From Thalassospiraceae bacterium (lineage in GTDB: Bacteria > Pseudomonadota > Alphaproteobacteria > Rhodospirillales > Magnetovibrionaceae): 9,651 bases of DNA. Position 1 is the first letter of the stretch; each line of letters opens with the position of its first letter. A program made the position numbers and the translations under genes. Below the pieces are notes generated by a model, which saw only the letters and a list, made by a program, of their open reading frames with translations, ran no database searches and was not told where the DNA came from. Location of the stretch: NCBI GenBank assembly GCA_030637205.1, contig DAOVVL010000046.1, positions 1-9,651 of the forward strand. The letters are read 5' to 3'. This document shows positions 1 to 5,791 of the stretch, piece by piece.

Positions 1-1117
1 CCCAGATGCCACACAACAAGTGCGCGGGGATGGCACCGACCACGTCATCGATCTTCAGCTTGTCTAAAAGCGGAACCGCGATCACCACGATCAGGCCACC
101 GACCGCACCGATTAAAATGGCGCTGCCGATAGTTGGCGTATCGGGACCGGCGGTAATAGATACCAGGCCACCGATGGCGCCGTTTAATGCCAGCGACAGA
201 TCAACCTTTTTGTAAAGTGCCTGGGTCAACAGGGCCGCCGCAACCACACCACCGGCTGCTGCCATTGAGGTGTTGCCAAAGATGTTGGCCATGGCGATAG
301 CATCTGCTGCGGTGCCAAGGGCGAGCTGTGATCCGCCATTGAAACCGAACCAGCCGAGCCACAAGATGAACGTGCCCAGCGTTGCCAGCGGCATGTTGGC
401 ACCGGGGATCGGCAACACTTTGCCATTCGCTGTGTACTTGCCTAGACGTGGCCCAAGGATGATCGCACCGACAAGTGCCGCCCAGCCGCCGGTGGAGTGA
501 ACGATGGTGGAACCGGCGAAATCAACAAAGCCCATTTCAGCCAACCAGCCGCCGCCCCACTGCCATGCACCCTGGATCGGGTAGATGAAAGCGGTCAGCA
601 ATACGATGAAGGCAATGAACGGCCATAGCTTGATGCGTTCAGCCAGTGTGCCCGATACGATGGACGCGGCCGTTGCTACAAACACCATCTGGAAAAACCA
701 GTCGGACGTTGACGAATAACCGCCGGAAAAGTCGCCGCCGGCAGCCCCTGTGTCATCCGCCGCCCACGGCGCGAAGGTGCCTATGAAACCGCCGTCTACG
801 CCCATATACATCAGGTTGTAGCCGACTGCGTAAAAGGTGATGCCGGAAACCGCAAACAGTACGATGTTTTTCAAACAAATCGTGGCGGTGTTTTTGGAAC
901 GCACCAGGCCAGATTCCAACATCGCAAAACCGGCCGCCATGAACATGACCAGCGCGCCGGAAAACAGAAACGAAAAAGTGTTAAAGACAAATTGTGTTTC
1001 ACTTTCAACTGCGGCCGATGCCGGCGCAGCGGCCAACATGATCGCACCCAGCAGCGCACTAAAACCCAGTACGCGCGGACCCATTTTTTCGGGAATTATT
1101 TTCAATAAACGTATCAT
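1..1117 (-). CDS. amtB: Ammonium transporter AmtB, C-terminal part beyond the window
   Basis: Inner-membrane channel of the Amt/Rh family that conducts ammonium/ammonia and is gated by PII proteins. The 372 complete codons visible include a probable signal peptide (positively charged start, hydrophobic stretch about 17-32, ASA cleavage motif at 33-35), which many bacterial Amt proteins have. Family marks are the AERIKLWPF segment (159-168), the Amt signature beginning DFAGSTIVHSTGG (199-211) and the second conserved histidine in AHLLCGIW (365-372). His207 and His366 fit the pore twin-histidine pair. The ATG at 1117 is preceded by GGAG at 1127-1130; an in-frame ATG at codon 12 is a possible alternative start with a more compact signal peptide. 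It follows glnK by 32 bp on the same strand, so the two are probably co-transcribed. The C-terminus, including the tail that contacts GlnK, lies outside the window. Family assignment is very secure. Confidence 0.97.
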   Translation of the reverse strand, partial: MIRLLKIIPEKMGPRVLGFSALLGAIMLAAAPASAAVESETQFVFNTFSFLFSGALVMFMAAGFAMLESGLVRSKNTATICLKNIVLFAVSGITFYAVGYNLMYMGVDGGFIGTFAPWAADDTGAAGGDFSGGYSSTSDWFFQMVFVATAASIVSGTLAERIKLWPFIAFIVLLTAFIYPIQGAWQWGGGWLAEMGFVDFAGSTIVHSTGGWAALVGAIILGPRLGKYTANGKVLPIPGANMPLATLGTFILWLGWFGFNGGSQLALGTAADAIAMANIFGNTSMAAAGGVVAAALLTQALYKKVDLSLALNGAIGGLVSITAGPDTPTIGSAILIGAVGGLIVVIAVPLLDKLKIDDVVGAIPAHLLCGIW

Positions 1118-1149
1118 CGGAAATTTCTCCAGTTGGTTCGTGTGTCCAC

Positions 1150-1488
1150 TTACAGCGCAGCGTCGTCTGCTTCGCCGGTACGGATACGCATGGCGCGTTC
1201 CAGATCGAGGACGAATATTTTTCCGTCACCGATTTGTCCCGATCCAGCTTCATTGCGGATGGCTTCCATTGCGCGGTCGACCATTGAATCGGCGACGGCA
1301 ATTTCAACTTTCACTTTGGGCAGAAAATGAACTTCGTATTCTGCGCCGCGATAAATTTCGGATTGCCCGCGTTGGCGACCAAATCCTTTGACCTCGGTTA
1401 CGGTCATGCCTTCGATGTCGAGTTCGGCCAACGCAGTGCGTACGGCCTCGAGCTTGAAGGGCTTGATGATTGCCATGATCAGTTTCAT
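1150..1488 (-). CDS. glnK: PII nitrogen regulatory protein, GlnK type
   Basis: A 112-residue trimeric PII signal protein that senses 2-oxoglutarate and ATP/ADP and, as GlnK, binds and blocks AmtB when ammonium rises. The full family length is present. It opens with MKLIMAIIKPFKLEAVRTAL, the usual PII beta-alpha start. The T-loop spans about 37-55 and carries Tyr51 (GAEYEVHF), the residue uridylylated by GlnD in many proteobacteria. The GDGKIFV motif (87-93) is the nucleotide-binding B-loop region; just before it the usual TGEIG is GSGQIG. The ATG at 1488 has a modest AGGGG Shine-Dalgarno at 1499-1503, 10 nt upstream. Adjacency to amtB supports GlnK over GlnB, although sequence alone separates these paralogues poorly. 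A sigma-54 promoter about 100 bp upstream of the start codon suggests NtrC/nitrogen-limitation control (inference). Confidence 0.96.
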   Translation of the reverse strand: MKLIMAIIKPFKLEAVRTALAELDIEGMTVTEVKGFGRQRGQSEIYRGAEYEVHFLPKVKVEIAVADSMVDRAMEAIRNEAGSGQIGDGKIFVLDLERAMRIRTGEADDAAL

Positions 1489-1586
1489 GTGACTAAGACC
1501 CCTATGGTTCGGTTCAGGACCGCCAAAATGCAGCTGTGCGCTGGCGATCCGGTTTAACGACGCTAATGCGCCGACAGTCCTTCCTT

Positions 1587-1603
1587 TACAAGGGTCGTGC
1601 CAA
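1587..1603 (-). promoter_or_regulatory. Sigma-54 (RpoN) promoter of glnK-amtB
   Basis: The minus strand reads TTGGCACGACCCTTGTA. Against the consensus TGGCACG-N4-TTGC(A/T) it matches all but one defined position (TTGT instead of TTGC), with correct -24/-12 spacing. It points toward glnK; the start site would be near 1576, giving a leader of about 88 nt. Sigma-54 promoters in front of glnK-amtB operons are well established in proteobacteria and are activated by NtrC. I did not find a convincing NtrC enhancer dyad upstream. Confidence 0.85.
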
Positions 1604-1685
1604 CTTGTGGAATTTCGTGTTTTATGTTTTAATCGCAGGGCTTTAGGGCGGTCGTTGCACTTTCGTACAGGCCGCGAAAAGGCGC

Positions 1686-1691
1686 TATACT
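1686..1691 (+). promoter_or_regulatory. Possible -10 element for the ubi hydroxylase gene
   Basis: TATACT matches the sigma-70 -10 consensus at five of six positions and lies on the strand of the downstream monooxygenase, about 160 bp before its ATG. No good -35 box sits at 16-18 bp: the nearest TTGCAC (1655-1660) is 25 bp away. The box overlaps the left arm of the dyad at 1690-1737, so an activator or repressor could act here. Weak evidence. Confidence 0.35.
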
Positions 1692-1737
1692 GCCTAAATA
1701 AGCAGCACTAAAATAGCAGCGCCTATTATTTAGGCAG
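1690..1737. repeat. Perfect 12-bp inverted repeat, 24-nt spacer, operator-like
   Basis: CTGCCTAAATAA (1690-1701) is exactly mirrored by TTATTTAGGCAG (1726-1737). A second, smaller inverted pair interleaves with it: GGCGCT (1681-1686) and AGCGCC (1718-1723). It is not a terminator, because there is no T-tract and the loop is long. It could be a protein-binding dyad with two separated half-sites or a long stem-loop in the leader RNA of the downstream gene. Its regulator is unknown. Confidence 0.7.
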
Positions 1738-1798
1738 ATTTAAGCCCTCAGTCGGGTTCGGGTTATGCGCCGCGGCGGCGTCGATTTGGCCTTTTGCA

Positions 1799-1814
1799 GG
1801 CCGGGGTTCCGGCC
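1799..1814 (+). promoter_or_regulatory. Short GC-rich leader hairpin before the ubi hydroxylase
   Basis: GGCCGG (1799-1804) and CCGGCC (1809-1814) form a 6-bp stem with a GGTT loop, 36 nt before the ATG at 1851. A perfect 10-bp palindrome CGCCGCGGCG lies at 1768-1777 just upstream. No U-tract follows, so it is not an intrinsic terminator. Any regulatory role is speculative. Confidence 0.4.
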
Positions 1815-1850
1815 CATGATGGGGTCGTAAATAAAGCAAGGTTTTGCAAA

Positions 1851-3113
1851 ATGACTTCACCCAAAAAGAAATCAGCTCAAGGCAAGGTGCAACGCTTCGA
1901 CGTGCTGGTGGTTGGCGGCGGTCTGGCGGGCGGAACTTTTTCGCTGGCGTTAGCAGGTCAGGGTTTAAAAGTCGCCACCATTGATCTTGAAAACCCGGCA
2001 GCCTGGACCGACCCCGGCTTCGATGGTCGTGCGTCGGCCATTGCACTTTCATCGCAGCGCGTGCTTGACGCGGTGGGTATTTGGGATGTGATTGAAAAAG
2101 AAGTCGCCCCGATCAAAGAAATTCGCGTTGCCGATGGGCACTCACCTTTGTTTTTACATTACGACCACACCCAGTTGGGCACCGAGCCGTTTGGCTACAT
2201 GGTTGAAAACCGATCCATTCGCAAGGCGCTGAACGTGCTGGTGCCAAAAACAAAAAACCTTCGCTATTTCGCCCCGGCGCGCGTGGCTGAACTTGAGCGC
2301 GACGACGATGGCGTTCGCGCAGTTCTTGACGACGGTACGCAAATTGAAGCGTCGCTGGTCGTTGGTTGCGAAGGCCGCGGATCACCAACCCGTGAAGGCG
2401 CCGGAATTAAACTGACCAAATGGTCGTATGAACAAACCGCTATTGTCTGCACGGTCGAACATGACCGCCCGCACAATTTTTGCGCACAGGAACATTTTCT
2501 GGCCTCGGGTCCGTTTGCAATTCTGCCGTTGCCCGGAACCGATGCGAAGCCCGGATGTCGCTCTTCGATCGTTTGGACTGAACGGTCCGACCTGGCGCCG
2601 GTGATGATGCGCTTAAGCGACGATGATTTTTTGGAAGAACTATCGTTGCGCTTTGGCGATTTTATGGGCGACTTGAAAATTATCGGCAAACGCTTTGCCT
2701 ATCCTTTAACGTTGCAATTTGCCCAAAGCTATACCGCGCCTCGCCTGGCGCTGTTGGCCGACGCGGCGCACGGCATGCACCCCATTGCGGGCCAAGGCCT
2801 GAACATGGGCTTGCGTGATGTGGCGGTGTTGGCTGAAGTCCTGATCGATGCGAAAGCTGCGGGCCAGGATCTTGGCAGTGATGCGGTGCTGGCGCGCTAT
2901 GAAAAATGGCGCCGGTTTGATAACACCCTGATGCTGGCGGTAACGGACGCTTTGACGCATCTGTTTTCAAACGACATCAAGCCGGTCAAGCTGGCGCGCG
3001 ACTTGGGTATGGCGGCGATTAATCAGGTGCCGCCGGTCAAGAAGTTTTTCATGCAGCACGCAATGGGCACCGTTGGCGAATTGCCAAGGATGATGCGCGG
3101 CGAAAATTTATAG
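1851..3113 (+). CDS. UbiH/UbiL-family FAD-dependent ubiquinone biosynthesis hydroxylase
   Basis: A 420-residue class A flavoprotein monooxygenase of the UbiH/UbiF/UbiL/Coq6 group, which hydroxylates the aromatic ring of ubiquinone precursors using O2 and NAD(P)H. An N-terminal Rossmann fold has VVGGGLAGG (20-28) for the FAD ADP moiety. The second NAD(P)H/FAD motif is LVVGCEGRGSPTRE (169-182). The flavin ribityl motif reads LLADAAHGMHPIAGQG (301-316), with Ala where most family members have Gly before DAAH. Length is normal for the family. The ATG at 1851 is chosen because it precedes a lysine-rich lead-in to the Rossmann strand and has AAGG at 1838-1841; an upstream in-frame TTG at 1794 would run through the leader hairpin. 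Many alphaproteobacteria use UbiL to hydroxylate more than one ring position, so UbiL is likeliest (inference), but regioselectivity cannot be read from sequence. It converges on the DUF971 gene with a 28-bp gap. Confidence 0.9.
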   Translation: MTSPKKKSAQGKVQRFDVLVVGGGLAGGTFSLALAGQGLKVATIDLENPAAWTDPGFDGRASAIALSSQRVLDAVGIWDVIEKEVAPIKEIRVADGHSPLFLHYDHTQLGTEPFGYMVENRSIRKALNVLVPKTKNLRYFAPARVAELERDDDGVRAVLDDGTQIEASLVVGCEGRGSPTREGAGIKLTKWSYEQTAIVCTVEHDRPHNFCAQEHFLASGPFAILPLPGTDAKPGCRSSIVWTERSDLAPVMMRLSDDDFLEELSLRFGDFMGDLKIIGKRFAYPLTLQFAQSYTAPRLALLADAAHGMHPIAGQGLNMGLRDVAVLAEVLIDAKAAGQDLGSDAVLARYEKWRRFDNTLMLAVTDALTHLFSNDIKPVKLARDLGMAAINQVPPVKKFFMQHAMGTVGELPRMMRGENL

Positions 3114-3141
3114 AAAAGTTGCGAAGTTGCTCTTGTTTTGC

Positions 3142-3531
3142 TCAGGGGTCGCGTGAAAGGCCCTGGGCTTTAAGATCGTTCAGATAGTTCTGCCAGATGG
3201 CGTCCTGGTTTGTTCCCATTCCGTGCAAATAGTCCCACGTATAAATGCCGCTGTCGTGCAGATCATCAAACTTGATCTCGATGGCGTAGGTCCCCACCGG
3301 CTTTAATTCCATGATCGCGACGTGACGCCTGCCGGCTATGGTTGTTTTCTGTTCGGGACTGTGGCCCTGAACTTCTGCCGATGGACTTTCAACCCGAAGC
3401 AGCTCGGCCGTTATGGAAAAACTTTTGCCGTCATCAAAATCGATCTCAAGCACGTTGTCATCGCGGTTGAGGCGGATTTCGCTGGGGCGGTTTTTTTGGC
3501 CAAAGGTTGTGGTTTGTGCGGCTGCGTTCAT
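3142..3531 (-). CDS. DUF971 (GBBH-like N-terminal domain) protein
   Basis: A 129-residue stand-alone DUF971 protein, the domain also called gamma-butyrobetaine hydroxylase-like N-terminal. Typical landmarks are PSEIRLNRDDNVLEIDFDDG (16-35), LLRVESPSAEVQGH (44-57), a KPVGTYAIEIKFDDLHDSGIY core (77-97) and the closing TWDYLH (98-103). There are no cysteines, so a Cys-based zinc site like that of eukaryotic GBBH cannot form. In other proteins the domain is fused to or found near Mrp/ApbC-type Fe-S cluster carriers, but no such gene is in this window. Its molecular role is not known. The ATG at 3531 has a strong GAAGGA Shine-Dalgarno at 3540-3545. It is the last of the minus-strand run and sits 116 bp past the Trm112 gene, so it may be read through or may have its own promoter. 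Confidence 0.9.
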   Translation of the reverse strand: MNAAAQTTTFGQKNRPSEIRLNRDDNVLEIDFDDGKSFSITAELLRVESPSAEVQGHSPEQKTTIAGRRHVAIMELKPVGTYAIEIKFDDLHDSGIYTWDYLHGMGTNQDAIWQNYLNDLKAQGLSRDP

Positions 3532-3647
3532 GGGTCAGGTCCTTCTGGGCTCGGTTCAATACGTGTTCGGTTTGTTTCATATAAGGATCAAGGCGGCAAT
3601 TTCCACCCCTTAGGCCACATTTCAGTTAAGCCCGCTGGCCAGGCTGT

Positions 3648-3830
3648 CTAGTCAAGTTCTCTGGCTTCGCTTTCGAGCATGATCGGGATGCCGTCGCGCA
3701 CCGGGTATGCAAGGCCCGCCTGTTGGCTGATCAGCTCCTGGGCTTGCTCATCGTATTTCAGCGGTCCCTTGGTGGCGGGGCACACCAGAAGTTCGAGCAA
3801 TTTGCGGTCGGCCTTTTTGCTTTCGGTCAT
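3648..3830 (-). CDS. Trm112-family small protein (UPF0434/YcaR-like)
   Basis: A 60-residue member of the Trm112p-like family. It shows LLELLVCPATKGPL (11-24), a middle beta-hairpin, and AYPVRDGIPIMLESEAREL (41-59), the usual ending of the bacterial form. Eukaryotic and archaeal Trm112 activates methyltransferases acting on tRNA, rRNA and release factors; the bacterial form is largely uncharacterised. Only one cysteine (Cys17, in CPAT) is present, where zinc-binding relatives have CPxC, so a structural zinc is unlikely. GGAG at 3838-3841 precedes the ATG at 3830 by 7 nt. It lies 33 bp downstream of the Lon-domain gene on the same strand, which argues for co-transcription. Confidence 0.92.
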   Translation of the reverse strand: MTESKKADRKLLELLVCPATKGPLKYDEQAQELISQQAGLAYPVRDGIPIMLESEARELD

Positions 3831-3863
3831 CGGTTGGCTCCACCTTGTTATCTATTTACCAGA

Positions 3864-4541
3864 TTAGTGTTTTAGCTGGCCTGCTTCTTGTGTGCCGCCT
3901 TCCAGCGACATATGGAACAACTGGATCAGCATGCGCGCGCGCTCGTGCGCATCGGTGCTTTCCAGCAGCGCCTGTTTTTCACTGGCACTGAACGGGCATG
4001 TCATAATCAGCGATGAGATCAACGCATGATAGGGCGCTTCGTGAACGGCTTCCCAGTCGACGTCGATTTCACGTTTTGTGAGATACCCATGCATCAGTTC
4101 AATCAGCTGTGTTCTGCCCGGTCCGTCTTCTTTTTGTGACGGCACCAGATCATCGGTATAGGGGTCGTAATTTACGTTGGCGGTGCGGTATCCGCGCGGG
4201 CTGATTTGCATATCGGTGATGTTAAAGCGCAGCACACCCTGAAGTGTCACCTGATACGTACCTTCCCCGGTATCGAGAAACGAATAGACACGCCCTAACG
4301 TTCCTACATCATACAGGGCTGCATCATCGGGGATGGGGTCTGCTTGCGCTTCGGTGGGCTGCACCATGGCGATCAAATGGCTGTTGGAAAAACAATCTTC
4401 AACCATGCGCAGATAGCGGTCTTCAAAAATGTTGAGCGGTATATGCGCATAAGGCATCAGCACCACACCTGTCAGCGGAAACAGTGGAACACGCTGGGGC
4501 AGTTGGATGGTTTTTGTGCCTGCTTCCTTGCTCAACTTCAT
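3864..4541 (-). CDS. Stand-alone Lon N-terminal (substrate-binding) domain protein
   Basis: A 225-residue protein consisting of a Lon-type substrate-recognition domain with no AAA+ ATPase or Ser-Lys protease domain. Diagnostic segments are RVPLFPLTGVVLMPYAHIPL (17-36) leading into NIFEDRYLRMVEDCF (37-51), then VGTLGRVYSF (79-88), LQGVLRFNI (100-108) and a helical C-terminal half. Full-length Lon is about 780 residues, so this is a separate paralogous family, not a truncated lon. Its function is unproven; peptide or substrate binding is inferred from the fold. The ATG at 4541 is chosen because AAGG sits five bases upstream and it begins 10 bp after the cnoX-like stop; the longer reading uses a TTG at 4592 that overlaps that gene by 41 bp. 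It lies in a tight minus-strand operon between the chaperedoxin and Trm112 genes. Confidence 0.92.
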   Translation of the reverse strand: MKLSKEAGTKTIQLPQRVPLFPLTGVVLMPYAHIPLNIFEDRYLRMVEDCFSNSHLIAMVQPTEAQADPIPDDAALYDVGTLGRVYSFLDTGEGTYQVTLQGVLRFNITDMQISPRGYRTANVNYDPYTDDLVPSQKEDGPGRTQLIELMHGYLTKREIDVDWEAVHEAPYHALISSLIMTCPFSASEKQALLESTDAHERARMLIQLFHMSLEGGTQEAGQLKH

Positions 4542-4551
4542 TCCTGCCTTT

Positions 4552-5580
4552 TTAAGAAAATAAAATGATTGAGAGTTGCTGTCGGCCTTCAATGGTTAGC
4601 GGATCTTCGGAACCCAGTGCTTCAAAAATTTTGATCAGTTGCTTGCGTGCTGCTTCATCGTTCCAGTTGCGTTTGGTGCGTGCAATATATAACAGGTGTT
4701 CGATGGCCTCAGCAGCCTTGCCCGTGGCATAAAGTGCTTGCGCTAATTCAAAGCGGGTTTTGTGGTCGTTTTCTTTTTTAGCCAGTTTGGCTTCAAGTTC
4801 GGCGGTGTCGTCGCCGCCTGCAGTTTCGCCTTGTTCGGCTAGATCAAGTGCTGAAATTGCTGCGACGACTTCGGGTTTCTTGAGGGTTGGTGCATCCAGG
4901 GCGTCAATCATTTCGCGGGCATCTTTAAATTTACCAGCCAACGCCTGGGCGCGGATTAAGCCTGCCAGGGCTGTAATGATACTTGGGTCGTGGGCCATGA
5001 TCTGCGAATAGATATTTTCCGCCATTTCCGCATCGCCGTTGCTTAGTGCTTCGTTTGCCTGTTCAAGCGCCGCCGCGACGGGGGACTGGTGTCCGGCCGT
5101 CAGCTTGTCGATGAATGCCTGTAACTGAGTTTCGCCGAGCGAACCCTGAAAGGCATCAACCGGCTTGCCATCTTTAAATGCAAAGACGGTCGGAATGGAT
5201 TGAACGCGCAATTGCTGGGCCAGTTGTGGATTTTCATCAACGTTGACTTTCACCAGATGCACAAGGCCACCGGCGCGCTTAACCAGCTTTTCCAGCAGCG
5301 GGCTCAAGACCAGGTTTGGATCGGCGCGCGGTGACCAGAAATCTACAATGACCGGAACATGGGCAGATGCATCAATAACGTCGTGGGTAAAACGCTCAGC
5401 GTTGCTATCGCGCACCAGTTCAGCAGAATTGGTACTTGCGCCGACAAGACCCTGATCCGCTGCCCCACCAACTGTAGCTGTCGGCGTGGTGCCGGGTGCG
5501 TAGTTCGGCGCCGTGTGGGTCACGTTCATTGTGGTGGAATAGCCACCGGGCTGGCCGGGGATTGTGTCGTTATTGCTCAT
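4552..5580 (-). CDS. CnoX/YbbN-like chaperedoxin: redox-dead thioredoxin domain plus TPR repeats
   Basis: A 342-residue protein with a Gly/Thr/Ala-rich disordered N-terminus (1-50), a thioredoxin fold (about 55-160) and TPR-like helical repeats (about 168-325). This is the architecture of CnoX (YbbN), a holdase that hands clients to GroEL and DnaK. The thioredoxin WCGPC site is replaced by WSPRADP (82-88), and the whole protein contains no cysteine, so it cannot do disulfide chemistry; E. coli CnoX keeps one Cys. The cis-proline strand SIPTVFAFKDG (128-138) is intact. Caulobacter CnoX is likewise reported to lack the cysteine and to act as a constitutive holdase, which fits. The ATG at 5580 has GGA eight bases upstream. 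It is the first gene of the cnoX-lonN-trm112 run and is probably cytosolic. I am confident of the domains; client range and chaperone activity are inferred. Confidence 0.9.
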   Translation of the reverse strand: MSNNDTIPGQPGGYSTTMNVTHTAPNYAPGTTPTATVGGAADQGLVGASTNSAELVRDSNAERFTHDVIDASAHVPVIVDFWSPRADPNLVLSPLLEKLVKRAGGLVHLVKVNVDENPQLAQQLRVQSIPTVFAFKDGKPVDAFQGSLGETQLQAFIDKLTAGHQSPVAAALEQANEALSNGDAEMAENIYSQIMAHDPSIITALAGLIRAQALAGKFKDAREMIDALDAPTLKKPEVVAAISALDLAEQGETAGGDDTAELEAKLAKKENDHKTRFELAQALYATGKAAEAIEHLLYIARTKRNWNDEAARKQLIKIFEALGSEDPLTIEGRQQLSIILFS

Positions 5581-5728
5581 TTATAATTCCGTTATAATTG
5601 CGTACGTTGGGCACTTGGGCCCCGGTCTGATATTAAAGTCCGGTTTGGACCCAAAGCCATGATCCATGTGCATCACAAATGGCCTGTTTTGGCCGGGGCT
5701 GCAAGGGGATGGGTGCGCATGGCTCGGA

Positions 5729-5770
5729 TTTTTTTTACCGTAGGCCTAAAAAAAATAAGAAAAAAATAAG
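5729..5770. repeat. A/T-tract block: 9-bp inverted repeat and tandem 11-bp repeat
   Basis: TTTTTTTTA (5729-5737) is mirrored by TAAAAAAAA (5747-5755) around CCGTAGGCC. The 11-mer AAAAAAATAAG occurs twice head to tail (5749-5759, 5760-5770). The two A-tracts are about one helical turn apart, which is the spacing expected of intrinsically curved DNA. The block lies about 22-60 bp upstream of the tRNA -35 box, so bending or an UP-like contribution to tRNA transcription is plausible. Confidence 0.65.
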
Positions 5771-5791
5771 GAAACAAGGGCGATTGGGGGC

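Larger units (their letters stand above)
1489..1850. other. Divergent intergenic region between glnK and the ubi hydroxylase
   Basis: This 362-base stretch has no credible protein-coding gene. It contains the glnK leader (1489-1576), the sigma-54 promoter (1587-1603), an AT-rich segment (1604-1633), a TATACT box beside a perfect long dyad (1686-1737), and a GC-rich potentially structured leader before the monooxygenase (1768-1814). A weak plus-strand promoter-like pair, TTGTGG (1605-1610) and TTTAAT (1628-1633) with a 17-nt spacer, is also present but unproven. Confidence 0.8.

Noticed and set aside
837..1391. 184-codon plus-strand frame across the glnK-amtB junction
   Set aside because: It is antisense to two clear genes, has no ribosome site, and its composition is that of a shadow frame.
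1655..1669. TTGCAC-TTTC-GTACA as an NtrC enhancer site
   Set aside because: The half-sites resemble GCAC/GTGC, but the spacer is four bases instead of about seven and one half is mismatched.
1794..1850. TTG-initiated 19-residue extension of the ubi hydroxylase
   Set aside because: It would translate the leader hairpin, has no family-like sequence and uses a TTG; ATG 1851 has a ribosome site and gives the normal family N-terminus.
3114..3170. Possible bidirectional terminator between the ubi hydroxylase and DUF971
   Set aside because: CAGGG/CCCTG gives only a 5-bp stem with a 13-nt loop, lies inside the DUF971 coding end and has no proper T-tract.
4542..4592. TTG-initiated 17-residue extension of the Lon-domain protein
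   Set aside because: It overlaps the chaperedoxin coding end by 41 bp; ATG 4541 has an AAGG site and ordinary operon spacing.
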